Of a stretch of 64,000 bases of DNA, positions 37,613-46,166 are shown one piece after another. A model generated the notes under the pieces. That model worked only from the letters and a program-made list of their open reading frames with translations, ran no database searches and had not been told where the DNA came from. This DNA is from Lachnospiraceae bacterium (GTDB lineage: Bacteria; Bacillota; Clostridia; Lachnospirales; Lachnospiraceae). A program made the translations under genes and the position numbers. How positions within the stretch are numbered: the first letter of the stretch is position 1; each line of letters begins with the position of its first letter. The stretch is taken from positions 35,077 through 99,076 of the forward strand of contig JAFUYB010000050.1 of the NCBI GenBank assembly GCA_017470735.1, given 5' to 3'.

Positions 37613-38518
37613 CTGCGCCAAAATGATCGCGACAAAGATCAGCACACAGCCGAAGCCTTCGCGCATGGTCAGATGTTCGCCCAGGAGTACCCAGCCTGCA
37701 AGCACCGCAAAGACGGATTCGAGGCTCATCAAAAGGGACGCAATGGTCGGATGGACGCTTTTCTGGCCGATGATCTGGAAGGTATAGGAGACGCCCGTAG
37801 AGAGCAGTCCTGCGTACAGCAGCGGGATCCAGGCTTCACGGGTCCGGAAGGATGCCAGCATGCCGGCGGGATCGGGGATGATTTCCAGCGCGAAAGCAGG
37901 AATCATCGTCAGGATGCCGCAGGAGAGGAATTCAATGATGGACAATGCGATCGGATTGCACTGCGGCGCGTAATGGTCGATCAGCAGAATCTGCAGCGTA
38001 AAGCCTGCGGCTGACGCAAGCAGCAAGAGGTCAGAGCCGGACAGCGTCAGGGATTCGGACATGCAAAGCAGATACAAGCCGATCAGCGTGACCGCGACGG
38101 CAATCCAGATACGCGCAGGGCATTTGCGCCCGAGAAACAGTCCGGCAATCGGAACCAGCACGATATAGCAGGCGGTCAGGAATCCGGCTTTCCCGGCGGG
38201 CGTGCCGAGGGTGATGCCGACCTGCTGGAGATTGGACGCGATCGTCAGTGCCACGCCGCAGGCGATGCCGCCGATCCATAGGATTTTAGAACCGTAAAGC
38301 GCCTTTCCGCCGTATATTTTGCGCTCCTCACGCGTGGTCAGGGCGAGTACGGGCAGCAATACGAGCCCGCCTATGATGAATCGTGTGCCGTTAAATGTAT
38401 AAGGACCTATCGCGTCGCCGCCTTCGCTCTGCGCGACAAACGCCACGCCCCATATAAATGCGCCGAGTGTCAGCAGCAGTGCGCCGGTCCGTTGTTGTCT
38501 GTTGGTGCTGTTGTTCAT
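37607..38518 (-). CDS. DMT-superfamily (EamA) membrane transporter
   Basis: 303 residues with ten predicted helices in two EamA repeats. The first begins [20 protein letters not shown] and the second is around [20 protein letters not shown]. The typical end motif is [20 protein letters not shown]. Such proteins export metabolites or amino acids. The minus-strand ATG complement at 38516-38518 is preferred over a longer frame because the first helix then starts at the usual place. It converges with the ABC operon. The substrate is unknown. Confidence 0.85.
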   Translation of the reverse strand: MNNSTNRQQRTGALLLTLGAFIWGVAFVAQSEGGDAIGPYTFNGTRFIIGGLVLLPVLALTTREERKIYGGKALYGSKILWIGGIACGVALTIASNLQQVGITLGTPAGKAGFLTACYIVLVPIAGLFLGRKCPARIWIAVAVTLIGLYLLCMSESLTLSGSDLLLLASAAGFTLQILLIDHYAPQCNPIALSIIEFLSCGILTMIPAFALEIIPDPAGMLASFRTREAWIPLLYAGLLSTGVSYTFQIIGQKSVHPTIASLLMSLESVFAVLAGWVLLGEHLTMREGFGCVLIFVAIILAQL

Positions 38519-38659
38519 ATCTATAGAATACTTATCGTAAAAATTCCAGTTGTAAAATTCAGATATCCGTGCTAAAATAATCGTGTTATTTATTCGGCCA
38601 CGATACATGTTTGGATTGTACCAAAGTGCATTCTTTTTTTCAAGCCGTGTATCGGGTGG

Positions 38660-38830
38660 AAGTGATCCTCTTGTTTACAATGGGGTGTTCGGTGTGGAAG
38701 TATGTGCCGGCACCCCGTTCTTGATTTCGCGCAAACCATCATGCCACGAAAAGGAGAGAATATCCGCAAACGGTCTGATGGGAGGTGGGAAGGCCGCTAC
38801 CCCGCAGGGGGCAATGAAAAAGGCAGGAAA
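38660..38830 (+). other. Possible structured non-coding RNA ahead of a terminator
   Basis: Bases 38519-38830 hold no convincing gene but several base-paired blocks. GGGGTG-TTCGG pairs with CCGG-CACCCC around 38683-38720, and CCATCATGCC pairs with GGTCTGATGG around 38740-38780. A CCCCGC/GCAGGGGG-like block follows, then a strong terminator. I could not match it to a riboswitch class I know (cobalamin, TPP, FMN, ZTP, THF and SAM were considered). A small RNA or a 3' untranslated region is possible. An 83-codon open frame across it looks accidental. Confidence 0.3.
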
Positions 38831-38869
38831 GTGAGAGGTAAACAAAAACCTCTCACTTGTTTTTCTTTT
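38829..38869 (+). terminator. Strong intrinsic terminator
   Basis: AAGTGAGAGGT (38829-38839) pairs perfectly over 11 bp with ACCTCTCACTT (38848-38858), followed by GTTTTTCTTTT. It terminates whatever is transcribed across 38519-38828. Confidence 0.85.
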
Positions 38870-38929
38870 GCAGAAGAATAAGGAAGCAGATACAAGGTAA
38901 ATGCTCGCTGCCCTAATGTGCGATAATTG

Positions 38930-38958
38930 TTGATGTTATGCGGTTTTGAGGGTATAAT
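38930..38958 (+). promoter_or_regulatory. Promoter of the BrnT/BrnA-type locus
   Basis: TTGATG, a 17-base spacer, TATAAT. The -10 box matches the consensus. It lies 35 bases before the small ORF at 38993 and drives the toxin-antitoxin genes. Confidence 0.75.
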
Positions 38959-38992
38959 TATCATATATAAATCGCGAGGGAGGAATGGGATT

Positions 38993-39070
38993 ATGGTATT
39001 GGAAAACACTAAGGAAAACAGGAAACTCGCAAATGCAGTTGCATCTTTGGCGATTGAGGACTGCGGCTGA
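38993..39070 (+). CDS. 25-residue ORF at the head of the toxin-antitoxin operon
   Basis: MVLENTKENRKLANAVASLA followed by IEDCG, then stop. GGGAGG lies nine bases before the ATG. The sequence resembles the start of the small VbhA-like antitoxins (NRKLANAVASLA), so it may be a truncated antitoxin or a leader peptide that couples translation to brnT. Assignment is tentative. Confidence 0.4.
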   Translation: MVLENTKENRKLANAVASLAIEDCG

Positions 39071-39086
39071 GTGGGGATGATATATT

Positions 39087-39392
39087 ATGCATGGTGAGAA
39101 AGGTAACTGGCAAATTGAATACAGTTTTGAGTGGGACGATGAAAAGAGTCGTGTAAACATTGAAAAACATGGAATTTCTTTTGAATCGGCTAGGTTTGTT
39201 TTTGCTGATGAGAACCATGTGATTTTGTATGATGATATCCATAGCGTGAACGAAGAACGGTATATAGCCATTGGCATGGTTGATAAAATTCTTTATGTAG
39301 TGCATACTATCAGAAATGAGCGGATCAGGATAATTTCTGCGAGAAGTGCGACAGAAGCAGAGAGGAGGATATATTATGACGGTTTATTCTGA
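39087..39392 (+). CDS. brnT: BrnT-family ribonuclease toxin
   Basis: 101 residues. BrnT toxins are small RelE-fold ribonucleases that stop translation until neutralised by BrnA. The family pattern is clear: FEWDDEKSRVNIEKHGISFESARFVFAD, then RYIAIGMVDKILYVVHTIR and the C-terminal RIRIISARSATEAERRIYY. The N-terminus (MHGEKGNWQIEYS) is a little longer than the shortest homologues. Its end overlaps brnA by 17 bases. Confidence 0.88.
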   Translation: MHGEKGNWQIEYSFEWDDEKSRVNIEKHGISFESARFVFADENHVILYDDIHSVNEERYIAIGMVDKILYVVHTIRNERIRIISARSATEAERRIYYDGLF

Positions 39393-39681
39393 AATAAAAA
39401 AGGGTCAAAAGCCATCAAGGGAGAATATTGAGGAGATAAGAAAAGCATCTGAAATGAACATTGCGGCTGACGACGATGCTCCAGAATATTCTTATGAAGA
39501 GCTTGTCCGTATGCGCAATTTAGCAAAAGAAAAGAAGGGCGAGCTACAGATTACTTTGAGTATTCCTGACGCCACGGTTGAAAAGGCTAAGGCTTACGGA
39601 AACAACTATCGTACAATTTTAAGCCGCTTGCTGAGTCTTGCGGTGGAAGATAAAGAACTTGTCCGAAAGGCGATGATTTAG
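39376..39681 (+). CDS. brnA: BrnA-like antitoxin
   Basis: 101 residues. The N-terminal half is charged and probably flexible, the part that covers the toxin. The C-terminal half (LQITLSIPDATVEKAKAYGNNYRTILSRLLSLAVED) looks like a ribbon-helix-helix DNA-binding domain. The ATG at 39376 is chosen because AGAGGAGG precedes it. Pairing with brnT, overlap and order (toxin first) fit the BrnTA arrangement, in which the complex represses its own promoter. Sequence similarity to classical BrnA is modest. Confidence 0.75.
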   Translation: MTVYSEIKKGQKPSRENIEEIRKASEMNIAADDDAPEYSYEELVRMRNLAKEKKGELQITLSIPDATVEKAKAYGNNYRTILSRLLSLAVEDKELVRKAMI

Positions 39682-39684
39682 TTT

Positions 39685-39822
39685 ATGATTTACATTGATG
39701 TAGTAACAGAAAGTCCTGTAATTGTTCTGGATTGCCATAAGCATACCGAGGATGGCGAGTATTTTCGGCTGGTAATCGATCCGGAGACGGAAGAGGTAAT
39801 AGAGGAAGCCGGCGGATTATGA
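39685..39822 (+). CDS. 45-residue hypothetical protein
   Basis: MIYIDVVTESPVIVLDCHKH, then an acidic C-terminus with FRLVIDPETEEVIEEAGGL. It starts three bases after brnA and would be translated from the same mRNA. Codon-level sense (beta-strand-like alternation, acidic tail) suggests a real small protein. No recognised family. Confidence 0.5.
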   Translation: MIYIDVVTESPVIVLDCHKHTEDGEYFRLVIDPETEEVIEEAGGL

Positions 39823-39925
39823 TATTGATGCTACAATAGCATATCTTCATTGAATTCAGAAGCAAATTATTGTAAAATAATTATTTACATAAAGACAAAA
39901 CAACCAGATGCGGAGGACAATGATC

Positions 39926-40063
39926 ATGAATGACGAAACATTCTTCCTGTTTTTTATGGGCGGTATCATCCTGCTTGTCGTAATTGTGGCTGTGATTGCC
40001 GTTGTGGCGAGCGTGTCAGGCGCCGTGGCGGGTATTGTGGATGAAGAGGAAGCGGAGGAGTGA
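39926..40063 (+). CDS. 45-residue single-pass membrane peptide
   Basis: MNDETFFLFFMGGIILLVVI begins a hydrophobic segment of ~30 residues ending near AVAGI, followed by an acidic tail (VDEEEAEE). CGGAGGACA lies before the ATG. The TGA overlaps the ATG of the DUF4422 gene (GTGATG), so the two are coupled. No family recognised; it may anchor or assist the glycosyltransferase. Confidence 0.55.
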   Translation: MNDETFFLFFMGGIILLVVIVAVIAVVASVSGAVAGIVDEEEAEE

Positions 40064-40917
40064 TGCACAAGATCATCATTGCGGCGCACAAGCCGTATGC
40101 ATTCCCGCATGACGATCTTTATCTGCCGCTGCAGGTGGGAGCGGCCGGGAAAAAGGACATCCTCGATCTCGGCACAGTCTACCTGAAGGAGGGCAAAGCG
40201 TTTGGCGAGACGATCATGCGCGATGACATGGATCAGAATATTTCCGACAAGAATCCGGGCTTTTGCGAGCTGACCGGTCTGTATTGGGCGTGGAAGAATT
40301 TAAAGGACGCCGATGTAATCGGACTGGTGCATTACCGCCGGTACTTTACGGCAAAGTCCGTGGTTTACCGGCATGGACATGAGCCTTTGCGCTCGGTACT
40401 GACAGACGGAGAGCTGTCGGCGCTTCTGCTGCAGTACGATATTCTGGTACCCAGAAAGAGGATATACGGCATCGAGACGCTGTATTCCCACTATGAGCAC
40501 ACGCTGGACGGCTATCAGCTGGATGCTGCGGCAGAGATCGTGCGGCAGGAGCATCCGGAATACACGCGCTATCTGGAGCAGGTTTTCCGCCGTCGTTGGG
40601 GATATATGTTCAACATGATGATCCTTCGCCGTGAGGATCTGGAGGATTACTGCGCCTGGATTTTTGATGTGCTGTTCCGATTGGAGGAGCGGCTGACGGA
40701 TGAAGGTTATCTCGAAGGGCTATCCGCATTTGAACGGCGGCTGTTCGGACGCGTGAGCGAAATACTGTTCAACGCCTGGGTGGAAAAGAAACGCCACGAG
40801 GGCAGACGGATCGGAGAGGTCACCACGCTTCATATTGAGCCTGAGGACTGGCCGAAAAAGGCAAAGGCATTTTTGGCTGCGAAGCTCGGCGGAAAAAAAT
40901 ACGGAGAAAGCTTCTGA
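40063..40917 (+). CDS. DUF4422 glycosyltransferase-like protein
   Basis: 284 residues. The N-terminus IIIAAHKPYAFPHDDLYLPLQVGA and the block CELTGLYWAWKNLKDADVIGLVHYRRYF are signatures of DUF4422, a GT-A-like family in capsule and surface polysaccharide loci. It is followed directly (no gap) by a GT2 gene and lies in a cluster of three sugar-transfer genes. It probably modifies a cell-surface glycan at the cytoplasmic side of the membrane. Donor and acceptor cannot be told. Confidence 0.85.
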   Translation: MHKIIIAAHKPYAFPHDDLYLPLQVGAAGKKDILDLGTVYLKEGKAFGETIMRDDMDQNISDKNPGFCELTGLYWAWKNLKDADVIGLVHYRRYFTAKSVVYRHGHEPLRSVLTDGELSALLLQYDILVPRKRIYGIETLYSHYEHTLDGYQLDAAAEIVRQEHPEYTRYLEQVFRRRWGYMFNMMILRREDLEDYCAWIFDVLFRLEERLTDEGYLEGLSAFERRLFGRVSEILFNAWVEKKRHEGRRIGEVTTLHIEPEDWPKKAKAFLAAKLGGKKYGESF

Positions 40918-41829
40918 ATGAAGGTATCGGTCATTACGCCATTTTACAATGGCAATGCATACATACACGATTACGAGGAGATGATGGCGGCGAATGAGCG
41001 GTCGCTGGCATCGGGCGATGTACTTGAGGTCGTGCTGGTCAATGACAGCCCGGAGGTGGCGGTCGGATTGTCCGGCATCTACGCGTCCAGGGCAAACTGG
41101 CGCGTTATCACAAATGAGAAAAATGTCGGAATCCACGCGTCGCGGATACATGGACTTTCGGAGGCTTCAGGCGATTATATTATCTTTTTGGACCAGGATG
41201 ACCGTCTGGCAGAGGACGCGGTTGCCTGCATGCTGGAAGAAGCGCGCTCTCTGGCGCGGGAATCACAGCAGCGATTGTGCTATCAGGTGATCGTCGCGAA
41301 TGCGGGACTGGAGCAAAGCGATGGGACGATGGTGCCGTGGTACCGCACCGGATTCCACCAGAAGCAGATTGGAAATATCCGCACCTATGTATCGGTCGGG
41401 ACACAGATCATGTCGCCGGGACAGTGCATGCTGGCCAAGGAGATCATCCCGCGGGAGTGGCTGACCCATGTGGTGACAGTCAATGGAGCTGACGATTATT
41501 ATCTCTGGCTGCTGCTGTTGGACAAGGGAATCGATTTCCACTATCTGGATGAGATACTTTATGAGCATCATTACACCGAGCAGAATCTGTCGGCGGACAC
41601 CGGCCAGACCGACCGGTCGACCGAGCAGTTCATTGGTTACTTAGAAGAATCGGGATTTCCGGCGCGGTTGCTGCGGACACTGGAACGGCAGACAGCCTAC
41701 AAGCACGATTTCCGCCGCAGTGACAGAGTACAGAAGCTTCTGCTGTCGCTTAAGAATATGGATCTGTTTCTGGCAAATGCATATTTTAAGCTTCGGTCGC
41801 GGACGGCATATGGGTTCAACCGGGCGTAA
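40918..41829 (+). CDS. Glycosyltransferase family 2
   Basis: 303 residues with a GT-A fold. Recognised by SVITPFYNGNAYIHDY at the start, VEVVLVNDSPE-like LEVVLVNDSPEVAVGL, and the nucleotide-sugar metal-binding FLDQDDRLAEDAV. The C-terminal third (YLDEILYEHHYTEQNLS) fits rhamnosyl- or galactosyl-type transferases of surface polysaccharides. It abuts the DUF4422 gene with no spacer. Confidence 0.88.
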   Translation: MKVSVITPFYNGNAYIHDYEEMMAANERSLASGDVLEVVLVNDSPEVAVGLSGIYASRANWRVITNEKNVGIHASRIHGLSEASGDYIIFLDQDDRLAEDAVACMLEEARSLARESQQRLCYQVIVANAGLEQSDGTMVPWYRTGFHQKQIGNIRTYVSVGTQIMSPGQCMLAKEIIPREWLTHVVTVNGADDYYLWLLLLDKGIDFHYLDEILYEHHYTEQNLSADTGQTDRSTEQFIGYLEESGFPARLLRTLERQTAYKHDFRRSDRVQKLLLSLKNMDLFLANAYFKLRSRTAYGFNRA

Positions 41830-41830
41830 G

Positions 41831-41844
41831 AGCCAAGTACTGTC
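41831..41844 (+). repeat. 14-base sequence shared with the rplR-rpsE gap
   Basis: AGCCAAGTACTGTC here is identical to 26659-26672. It lies just after the GT2 stop codon. A 14-base match can arise by chance in 64 kb but is worth noting beside the longer repeat from the same gap. Confidence 0.3.
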
Positions 41845-41896
41845 TTTTTGCCATTTGTATGGGATGAAAATGGGAATCGTAATATAGATGTGAAAT

Positions 41897-42826
41897 ATGA
41901 ACACGGCAATTTTACTCGCGACATACAATGGACAGCAATTTTTAGCGGAGCAGATTGATTCCCTGCTGGGGCAGACGGTTTCGGACTTTACCATTTATAT
42001 ACACGATGACGGTTCGACGGATGGCACAGCAGAACTGCTGGAGAAATTGGCAAAAAAACATGCCGGCCGTATTGTACTGGTTGACGGAAAGCCTTGCGGC
42101 AGCGCCAAAGAGAATTTCTGGTATCTGCTGTCAAAAGTGGAGGCGGACACCTATTTCTTCTGCGACCAGGACGATGTGTGGCTGCCGAAAAAAGTGGAGA
42201 AATCCCTGCAGAAGCTCCAGTCTTTGCATGGAGCATGCCGGTGCGTATTTACGGATATGCGCGTGGTGGACGGGGATTTGCATGAGATCGATGGATCGTT
42301 TCTGCATTACAATGGAAGGGATCCCTACGAACAGCGGTATCCCCGCATCCTGATCGACAACCCTGCGGCGGGGACGGCAATGTGCTTTGACCGCGCGCTG
42401 CGGGATCTGGCATTGTCCGTCAGATTTGATCTGTCCGATGTCGAAATGCACGATGGCTTCCTGCTGGCAATGGCTTCGCTCTGCGGTACGACGGCTTATA
42501 TCGATGAGCCGCTGGTCCTCTACCGGCAGCACGGCGCCAACGACATGGGAGCTGCCAGGGCAGAGACCGTCCTGCAGCGGATACAGCGAAACCTAAGCGA
42601 CCTGATTACGGGTCGTTTTGTAGCCAATAAGAAAGAATTCCTTTCCCTGTCGCGCAACGCGGCAAGGGAATTATCCAGACTGCCTGCCGCAGCGTCCCGC
42701 GACAAAAAGATTTTGAAAACCTATGCAAACCTGGAAAAGCTGCCGAAATGGAAACGGATCCGATTTATGAAAAAATACGGCTTCGACCGGGCCAGGCATA
42801 CTTGGTGGATGTATTTGTTATCGTAG
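41897..42826 (+). CDS. Glycosyltransferase family 2, rhamnosyltransferase-like
   Basis: 309 residues. Recognised by AILLATYNGQQFLAEQIDSLLGQTV, IHDDGSTDGTAELL and FFCDQDDVWLPKKVEKS. This pattern is common in rhamnan or O-antigen rhamnosyltransferases. EPLVLYRQHGANDMGA is the usual C-terminal acceptor region. No clear ribosome-binding site precedes the ATG (TGTGAAATATG). It forms a cluster with the two preceding transferases. Confidence 0.87.
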   Translation: MNTAILLATYNGQQFLAEQIDSLLGQTVSDFTIYIHDDGSTDGTAELLEKLAKKHAGRIVLVDGKPCGSAKENFWYLLSKVEADTYFFCDQDDVWLPKKVEKSLQKLQSLHGACRCVFTDMRVVDGDLHEIDGSFLHYNGRDPYEQRYPRILIDNPAAGTAMCFDRALRDLALSVRFDLSDVEMHDGFLLAMASLCGTTAYIDEPLVLYRQHGANDMGAARAETVLQRIQRNLSDLITGRFVANKKEFLSLSRNAARELSRLPAAASRDKKILKTYANLEKLPKWKRIRFMKKYGFDRARHTWWMYLLS

Positions 42827-42938
42827 AGAATGTGATTGACAGCTGCGAGGAAACAGCTCGTCGGAATTATCTGACCGCAGAGAAATCACTTATTTCCCTT
42901 ACCTGAGCGTCAACAGACAACTAGAAAAAGGAGCAACC

Positions 42939-45584
42939 ATGAAAACACTAGCAAAAACCTACGACCCCAAAGGCTTAGAAGACCTCCTCTACCAGAAATG
43001 GGAGCAGAACGGCTACTTCCACGCCAAAGTCGACAAGACCAAGAAACCATTTACGATCGTCATGCCCCCGCCCAACATCACGGGACAGCTTCATATGGGA
43101 CACGCGCTCGACAACACGATGCAGGACATCCTGATCCGCTTCAAACGGATGCAGGGCTACGAAGCGCTTTGGCAGCCGGGGACAGACCATGCGGCGATCT
43201 CCACCGAAGTCAAAGTCATCAACTCCTTAAAAGAGCAGGGCATCGATAAAAATGACTTAGGGCGCGAAGGCTTTCTGGAAAAATGCTGGGAATGGCGCAA
43301 GGAGTACGGCGGGCGCATTATCAACCAGCTCAAAAAGATGGGTTCCTCGGCGGACTGGGAGCGTGAGCGTTTTACGATGGATGAAGGCTGTTCGGATGCT
43401 GTCGAAGAAGTCTTTGTCAAGCTGTACGAAAAAGGACTGATCTACAAAGGCGAGCGGATCATCAACTGGTGCCCGGTCTGCCAGACGAGTATTTCGGATG
43501 CGGAGGTGCTGCACGAAGAGCAGGAAGGGCATTTCTGGCACATCAACTATCCGATCGCGGGCGAGGAAGGACGCTTCGTACAGATTGCGACGACCCGTCC
43601 GGAGACGATGCTTGGGGACACGGCGATCGCGGTGCACCCCGACGATGAGCGGTATCAGGATCTGATCGGCAAAAAAGTCATCCTGCCATTGGTGAACAAA
43701 GAGATTCCTGTCGTGGCGGATGAATATGTGGACCGTGAATTCGGTACCGGCGTGGTCAAGATCACTCCGGCGCACGACCCGAACGACTTTGAGGTAGGCA
43801 GACGGCACGACCTGCCGATCATCAATGTCTTGAACGATGACGCGACGATCAATGAAAACGGCGGCAAATACTGCGGCATGGACCGCTATGAGGCGCGCAG
43901 GAAGATCGTTGAGGAGCTGGACGCGCAGGGACTTCTGGTCAAGGTTGAGCCGCATTCACACAATGTCGGTACGCACGACCGCTGCGGGACGACGGTGGAG
44001 CCGATGGTCAAGCCGCAGTGGTTTGTGGCAATGGAAGACCTTGCCAAGCCTGCGATCGAGGCAATCGAAAAAGGCGAGCTGCGTTTCGTGCCGGAACGGT
44101 TCAACCACACCTATCTGCATTGGCTGGAGAATATCCGCGACTGGTGCATTTCCCGCCAGCTTTGGTGGGGGCACAGGATTCCGGCGTGGTACTGTGACGA
44201 CTGCGGTGAGATGGTCGTGACGAAGACAAAGGATGCGCCGGCGGTCTGTCCGAAATGCGGCAGCGCGCATCTTGCGCAGGACGAGGACAATCTGGACACC
44301 TGGTTCTCATCGGCGCTGTGGCCGTTTTCAACACTGGGCTGGCCGAAAGAGACGCCCGAGCTGGATTATTTTTACCCGACCGATGTGCTGGTGACGGGTT
44401 ATGACATTATCTTTTTCTGGGTCGTGCGGATGGTCTTTTCCGGTTATGAGCACACTGGGAAATCGCCGTTCCATACGGTGCTGATCCACGGACTGGTGCG
44501 CGACGACCAGGGACGCAAAATGTCCAAGTCTCTCGGCAACGGCATTGACCCGCTGGATGTAATTGACCGATACGGAGCGGACGCGCTGCGCCTGACGCTG
44601 ATCACCGGCAACGCTCCCGGAAATGACATGCGTTTCTATTGGGACCGCGTGGAGAATTCCCGGAATTTTGCCAACAAGGTCTGGAACGCGTCACGGTTCA
44701 TTATGATGAATCTGGAAGATGCGCAGGTGACCGAGCCGAAGCCCGGGGATCTGGGACATGAGGACAAATGGATATTATCGGCGGTCAATACGCTTGCGCG
44801 GGATGTGACCGAGAATATGGACAAGTTCGAGCTGGGCATCGCTGTCGGCAAGGTCTATGATTTTATCTGGGACGAATTCTGCGACTGGTACATTGAGATG
44901 GTCAAGCCGCGCATATATGGTGAGGACGCGGTGAGCAAAAACGCGGCGTTCTGGATATTAAAGACAGTGCTTGCAGACGCGTTAAAGCTTTTGCATCCGT
45001 TTATGCCGTTTATTACGGAGGAGATTTATACGACGCTCCTGCCTGAAGAAGAGAGCATTATGATCGCGGACTGGGTGACTTACCGCGAGGACCGTCATTT
45101 CCCTGAGGACGAGGAGATGGCGCGCAGGATGAAGGAGCTGGTGCGCGGCGTGCGCCAGATCCGGACGGACATGGATGTGCCGCCGTCACGGAAGGCAAAG
45201 CTTTTTGTGACATCGGAAAACGAAGCGGTGCGGAAAGCGTTTACCGAATTGGCGCCGGTGTATCAGGCGCTCGCGTCCGCCAATGAAGTCGTTGTACAGG
45301 CGGATGCGTCCATGATCGGTGATTCGGCGGTTTCGGTCGTGATCCCGGATGCGGTGCTTTATATGCCGCTGGAGGATCTGGTCGATTTTGAAAAAGAAAA
45401 AGAGCGGCTGAATAAAGAAAAGACCAGATTGGAAAAAGAGCTTGCCCGTTCCAAGGGAATGCTTTCCAATGAGAAATTCTTGTCCAAAGCGCCTGCCGAA
45501 AAGGTCGCTGAGGAAAAAGAGAAGCAGAAGAAATACGAACAGATGATGGCGGATGTGCTTGCCAGATTGGAACAGATGCAATGA
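42939..45584 (+). CDS. valS: Valyl-tRNA synthetase
   Basis: 881 residues. It charges tRNA-Val and edits mischarged threonine. The class I HIGH motif is in PPPNITGQLHMGHALDNT, the KMSKS motif in QGRKMSKSLGNGIDP, with the CP1 editing domain between (TTRPETMLGDTAIAVHPDD). The final ~70 residues form the C-terminal coiled coil (DFEKEKERLNKEKTRLEKELARSKGML). AAAGGAGC precedes the ATG. I did not find a T-box leader in the 112 bases upstream, although many Firmicutes use one. cdd overlaps its end by four bases. Confidence 0.97.
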   Translation: MKTLAKTYDPKGLEDLLYQKWEQNGYFHAKVDKTKKPFTIVMPPPNITGQLHMGHALDNTMQDILIRFKRMQGYEALWQPGTDHAAISTEVKVINSLKEQGIDKNDLGREGFLEKCWEWRKEYGGRIINQLKKMGSSADWERERFTMDEGCSDAVEEVFVKLYEKGLIYKGERIINWCPVCQTSISDAEVLHEEQEGHFWHINYPIAGEEGRFVQIATTRPETMLGDTAIAVHPDDERYQDLIGKKVILPLVNKEIPVVADEYVDREFGTGVVKITPAHDPNDFEVGRRHDLPIINVLNDDATINENGGKYCGMDRYEARRKIVEELDAQGLLVKVEPHSHNVGTHDRCGTTVEPMVKPQWFVAMEDLAKPAIEAIEKGELRFVPERFNHTYLHWLENIRDWCISRQLWWGHRIPAWYCDDCGEMVVTKTKDAPAVCPKCGSAHLAQDEDNLDTWFSSALWPFSTLGWPKETPELDYFYPTDVLVTGYDIIFFWVVRMVFSGYEHTGKSPFHTVLIHGLVRDDQGRKMSKSLGNGIDPLDVIDRYGADALRLTLITGNAPGNDMRFYWDRVENSRNFANKVWNASRFIMMNLEDAQVTEPKPGDLGHEDKWILSAVNTLARDVTENMDKFELGIAVGKVYDFIWDEFCDWYIEMVKPRIYGEDAVSKNAAFWILKTVLADALKLLHPFMPFITEEIYTTLLPEEESIMIADWVTYREDRHFPEDEEMARRMKELVRGVRQIRTDMDVPPSRKAKLFVTSENEAVRKAFTELAPVYQALASANEVVVQADASMIGDSAVSVVIPDAVLYMPLEDLVDFEKEKERLNKEKTRLEKELARSKGMLSNEKFLSKAPAEKVAEEKEKQKKYEQMMADVLARLEQMQ

Positions 45585-45979
45585 CGGCAGAGGAATTGGT
45601 AAAAAAAGCAAGGGCGGCACGGGAATTTGCCTATGCGCCGTATTCAAAATTCCAGGTCGGCGCGGCAGTGCTGTGCGAGGACGGATCGGTATTCACCGGA
45701 TGCAATGTGGAAAACGCGTCTTACGGCGGGACGGTCTGTGCCGAGCGGACGGCGGCAGTCAAGGCAGTCAGCTTTGGCTACACGCGGTTTGAAGCGGTCG
45801 CGATTGTCGGCGGACCGGCAGCAGGGGAACTGGCCGCCTGCCCTCCGTGTGGGATCTGCCGACAGTTTTTGAGCGAATTTTGCGGAGAGGACACGCCCAT
45901 CTATATGGGCGTATCCGACACCGATTACGAAGAGCAGACATTGGGGAGGCTGTTGCCGTTGGCGTTTCATCTGGATTGA
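45581..45979 (+). CDS. cdd: Cytidine deaminase
   Basis: 132 residues, homotetrameric type. It deaminates cytidine and deoxycytidine in salvage. The zinc and catalytic residues are in CNVENASYGGTVCAERTA and PPCGICRQFLSEF. Its ATG overlaps the valS stop (ATGA), so the two are translationally coupled. The deoB gene at 12.3 kb belongs to the same salvage route but is unlinked. Confidence 0.96.
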   Translation: MTAEELVKKARAAREFAYAPYSKFQVGAAVLCEDGSVFTGCNVENASYGGTVCAERTAAVKAVSFGYTRFEAVAIVGGPAAGELAACPPCGICRQFLSEFCGEDTPIYMGVSDTDYEEQTLGRLLPLAFHLD

Positions 45980-46031
45980 GCAATGCCGGGGCGGATCCGC
46001 TGTTTGCGTATGTTTTAAAGGAGAGATACGA

Positions 46032-46166
46032 ATGCTTGATTTTGAAGAAGAATTAAAGAAATTCAAACCCATTCCCGACACCAGCGAGGTTGCCGGCGCG
46101 ATTTACGACCGTGACCTGACGGATATGGTTGATATTTTGAAGGAAATGGTAAAGGAGAAGCGATGA
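46032..46166 (+). CDS. 44-residue acidic hypothetical protein
   Basis: MLDFEEELKKFKPIPDTSEV, then a second half with YDRDLTDMVDILKEMVKEKR. AAAGGAGAG lies before the ATG and its TGA overlaps the ATG of the next gene (ATGA). The amphipathic, helical composition and tight coupling suggest a real small protein made with the zinc-ribbon/TPR protein. No function is known. Confidence 0.65.
   Translation: MLDFEEELKKFKPIPDTSEVAGAIYDRDLTDMVDILKEMVKEKR

Noticed and set aside
38583..38834. 83-codon plus-strand ORF across the structured region
   Set aside because: The start lies inside the DMT gene's upstream region, there is no ribosome-binding site, and the predicted sequence is incoherent (MGGGKAATPQGAMKKAGK). 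RNA structure explains the bases better.
42827..42938. Possible T-box leader before valS
   Set aside because: The gap is only 112 bases, with no recognisable T-box sequence and no terminator/antiterminator pair.
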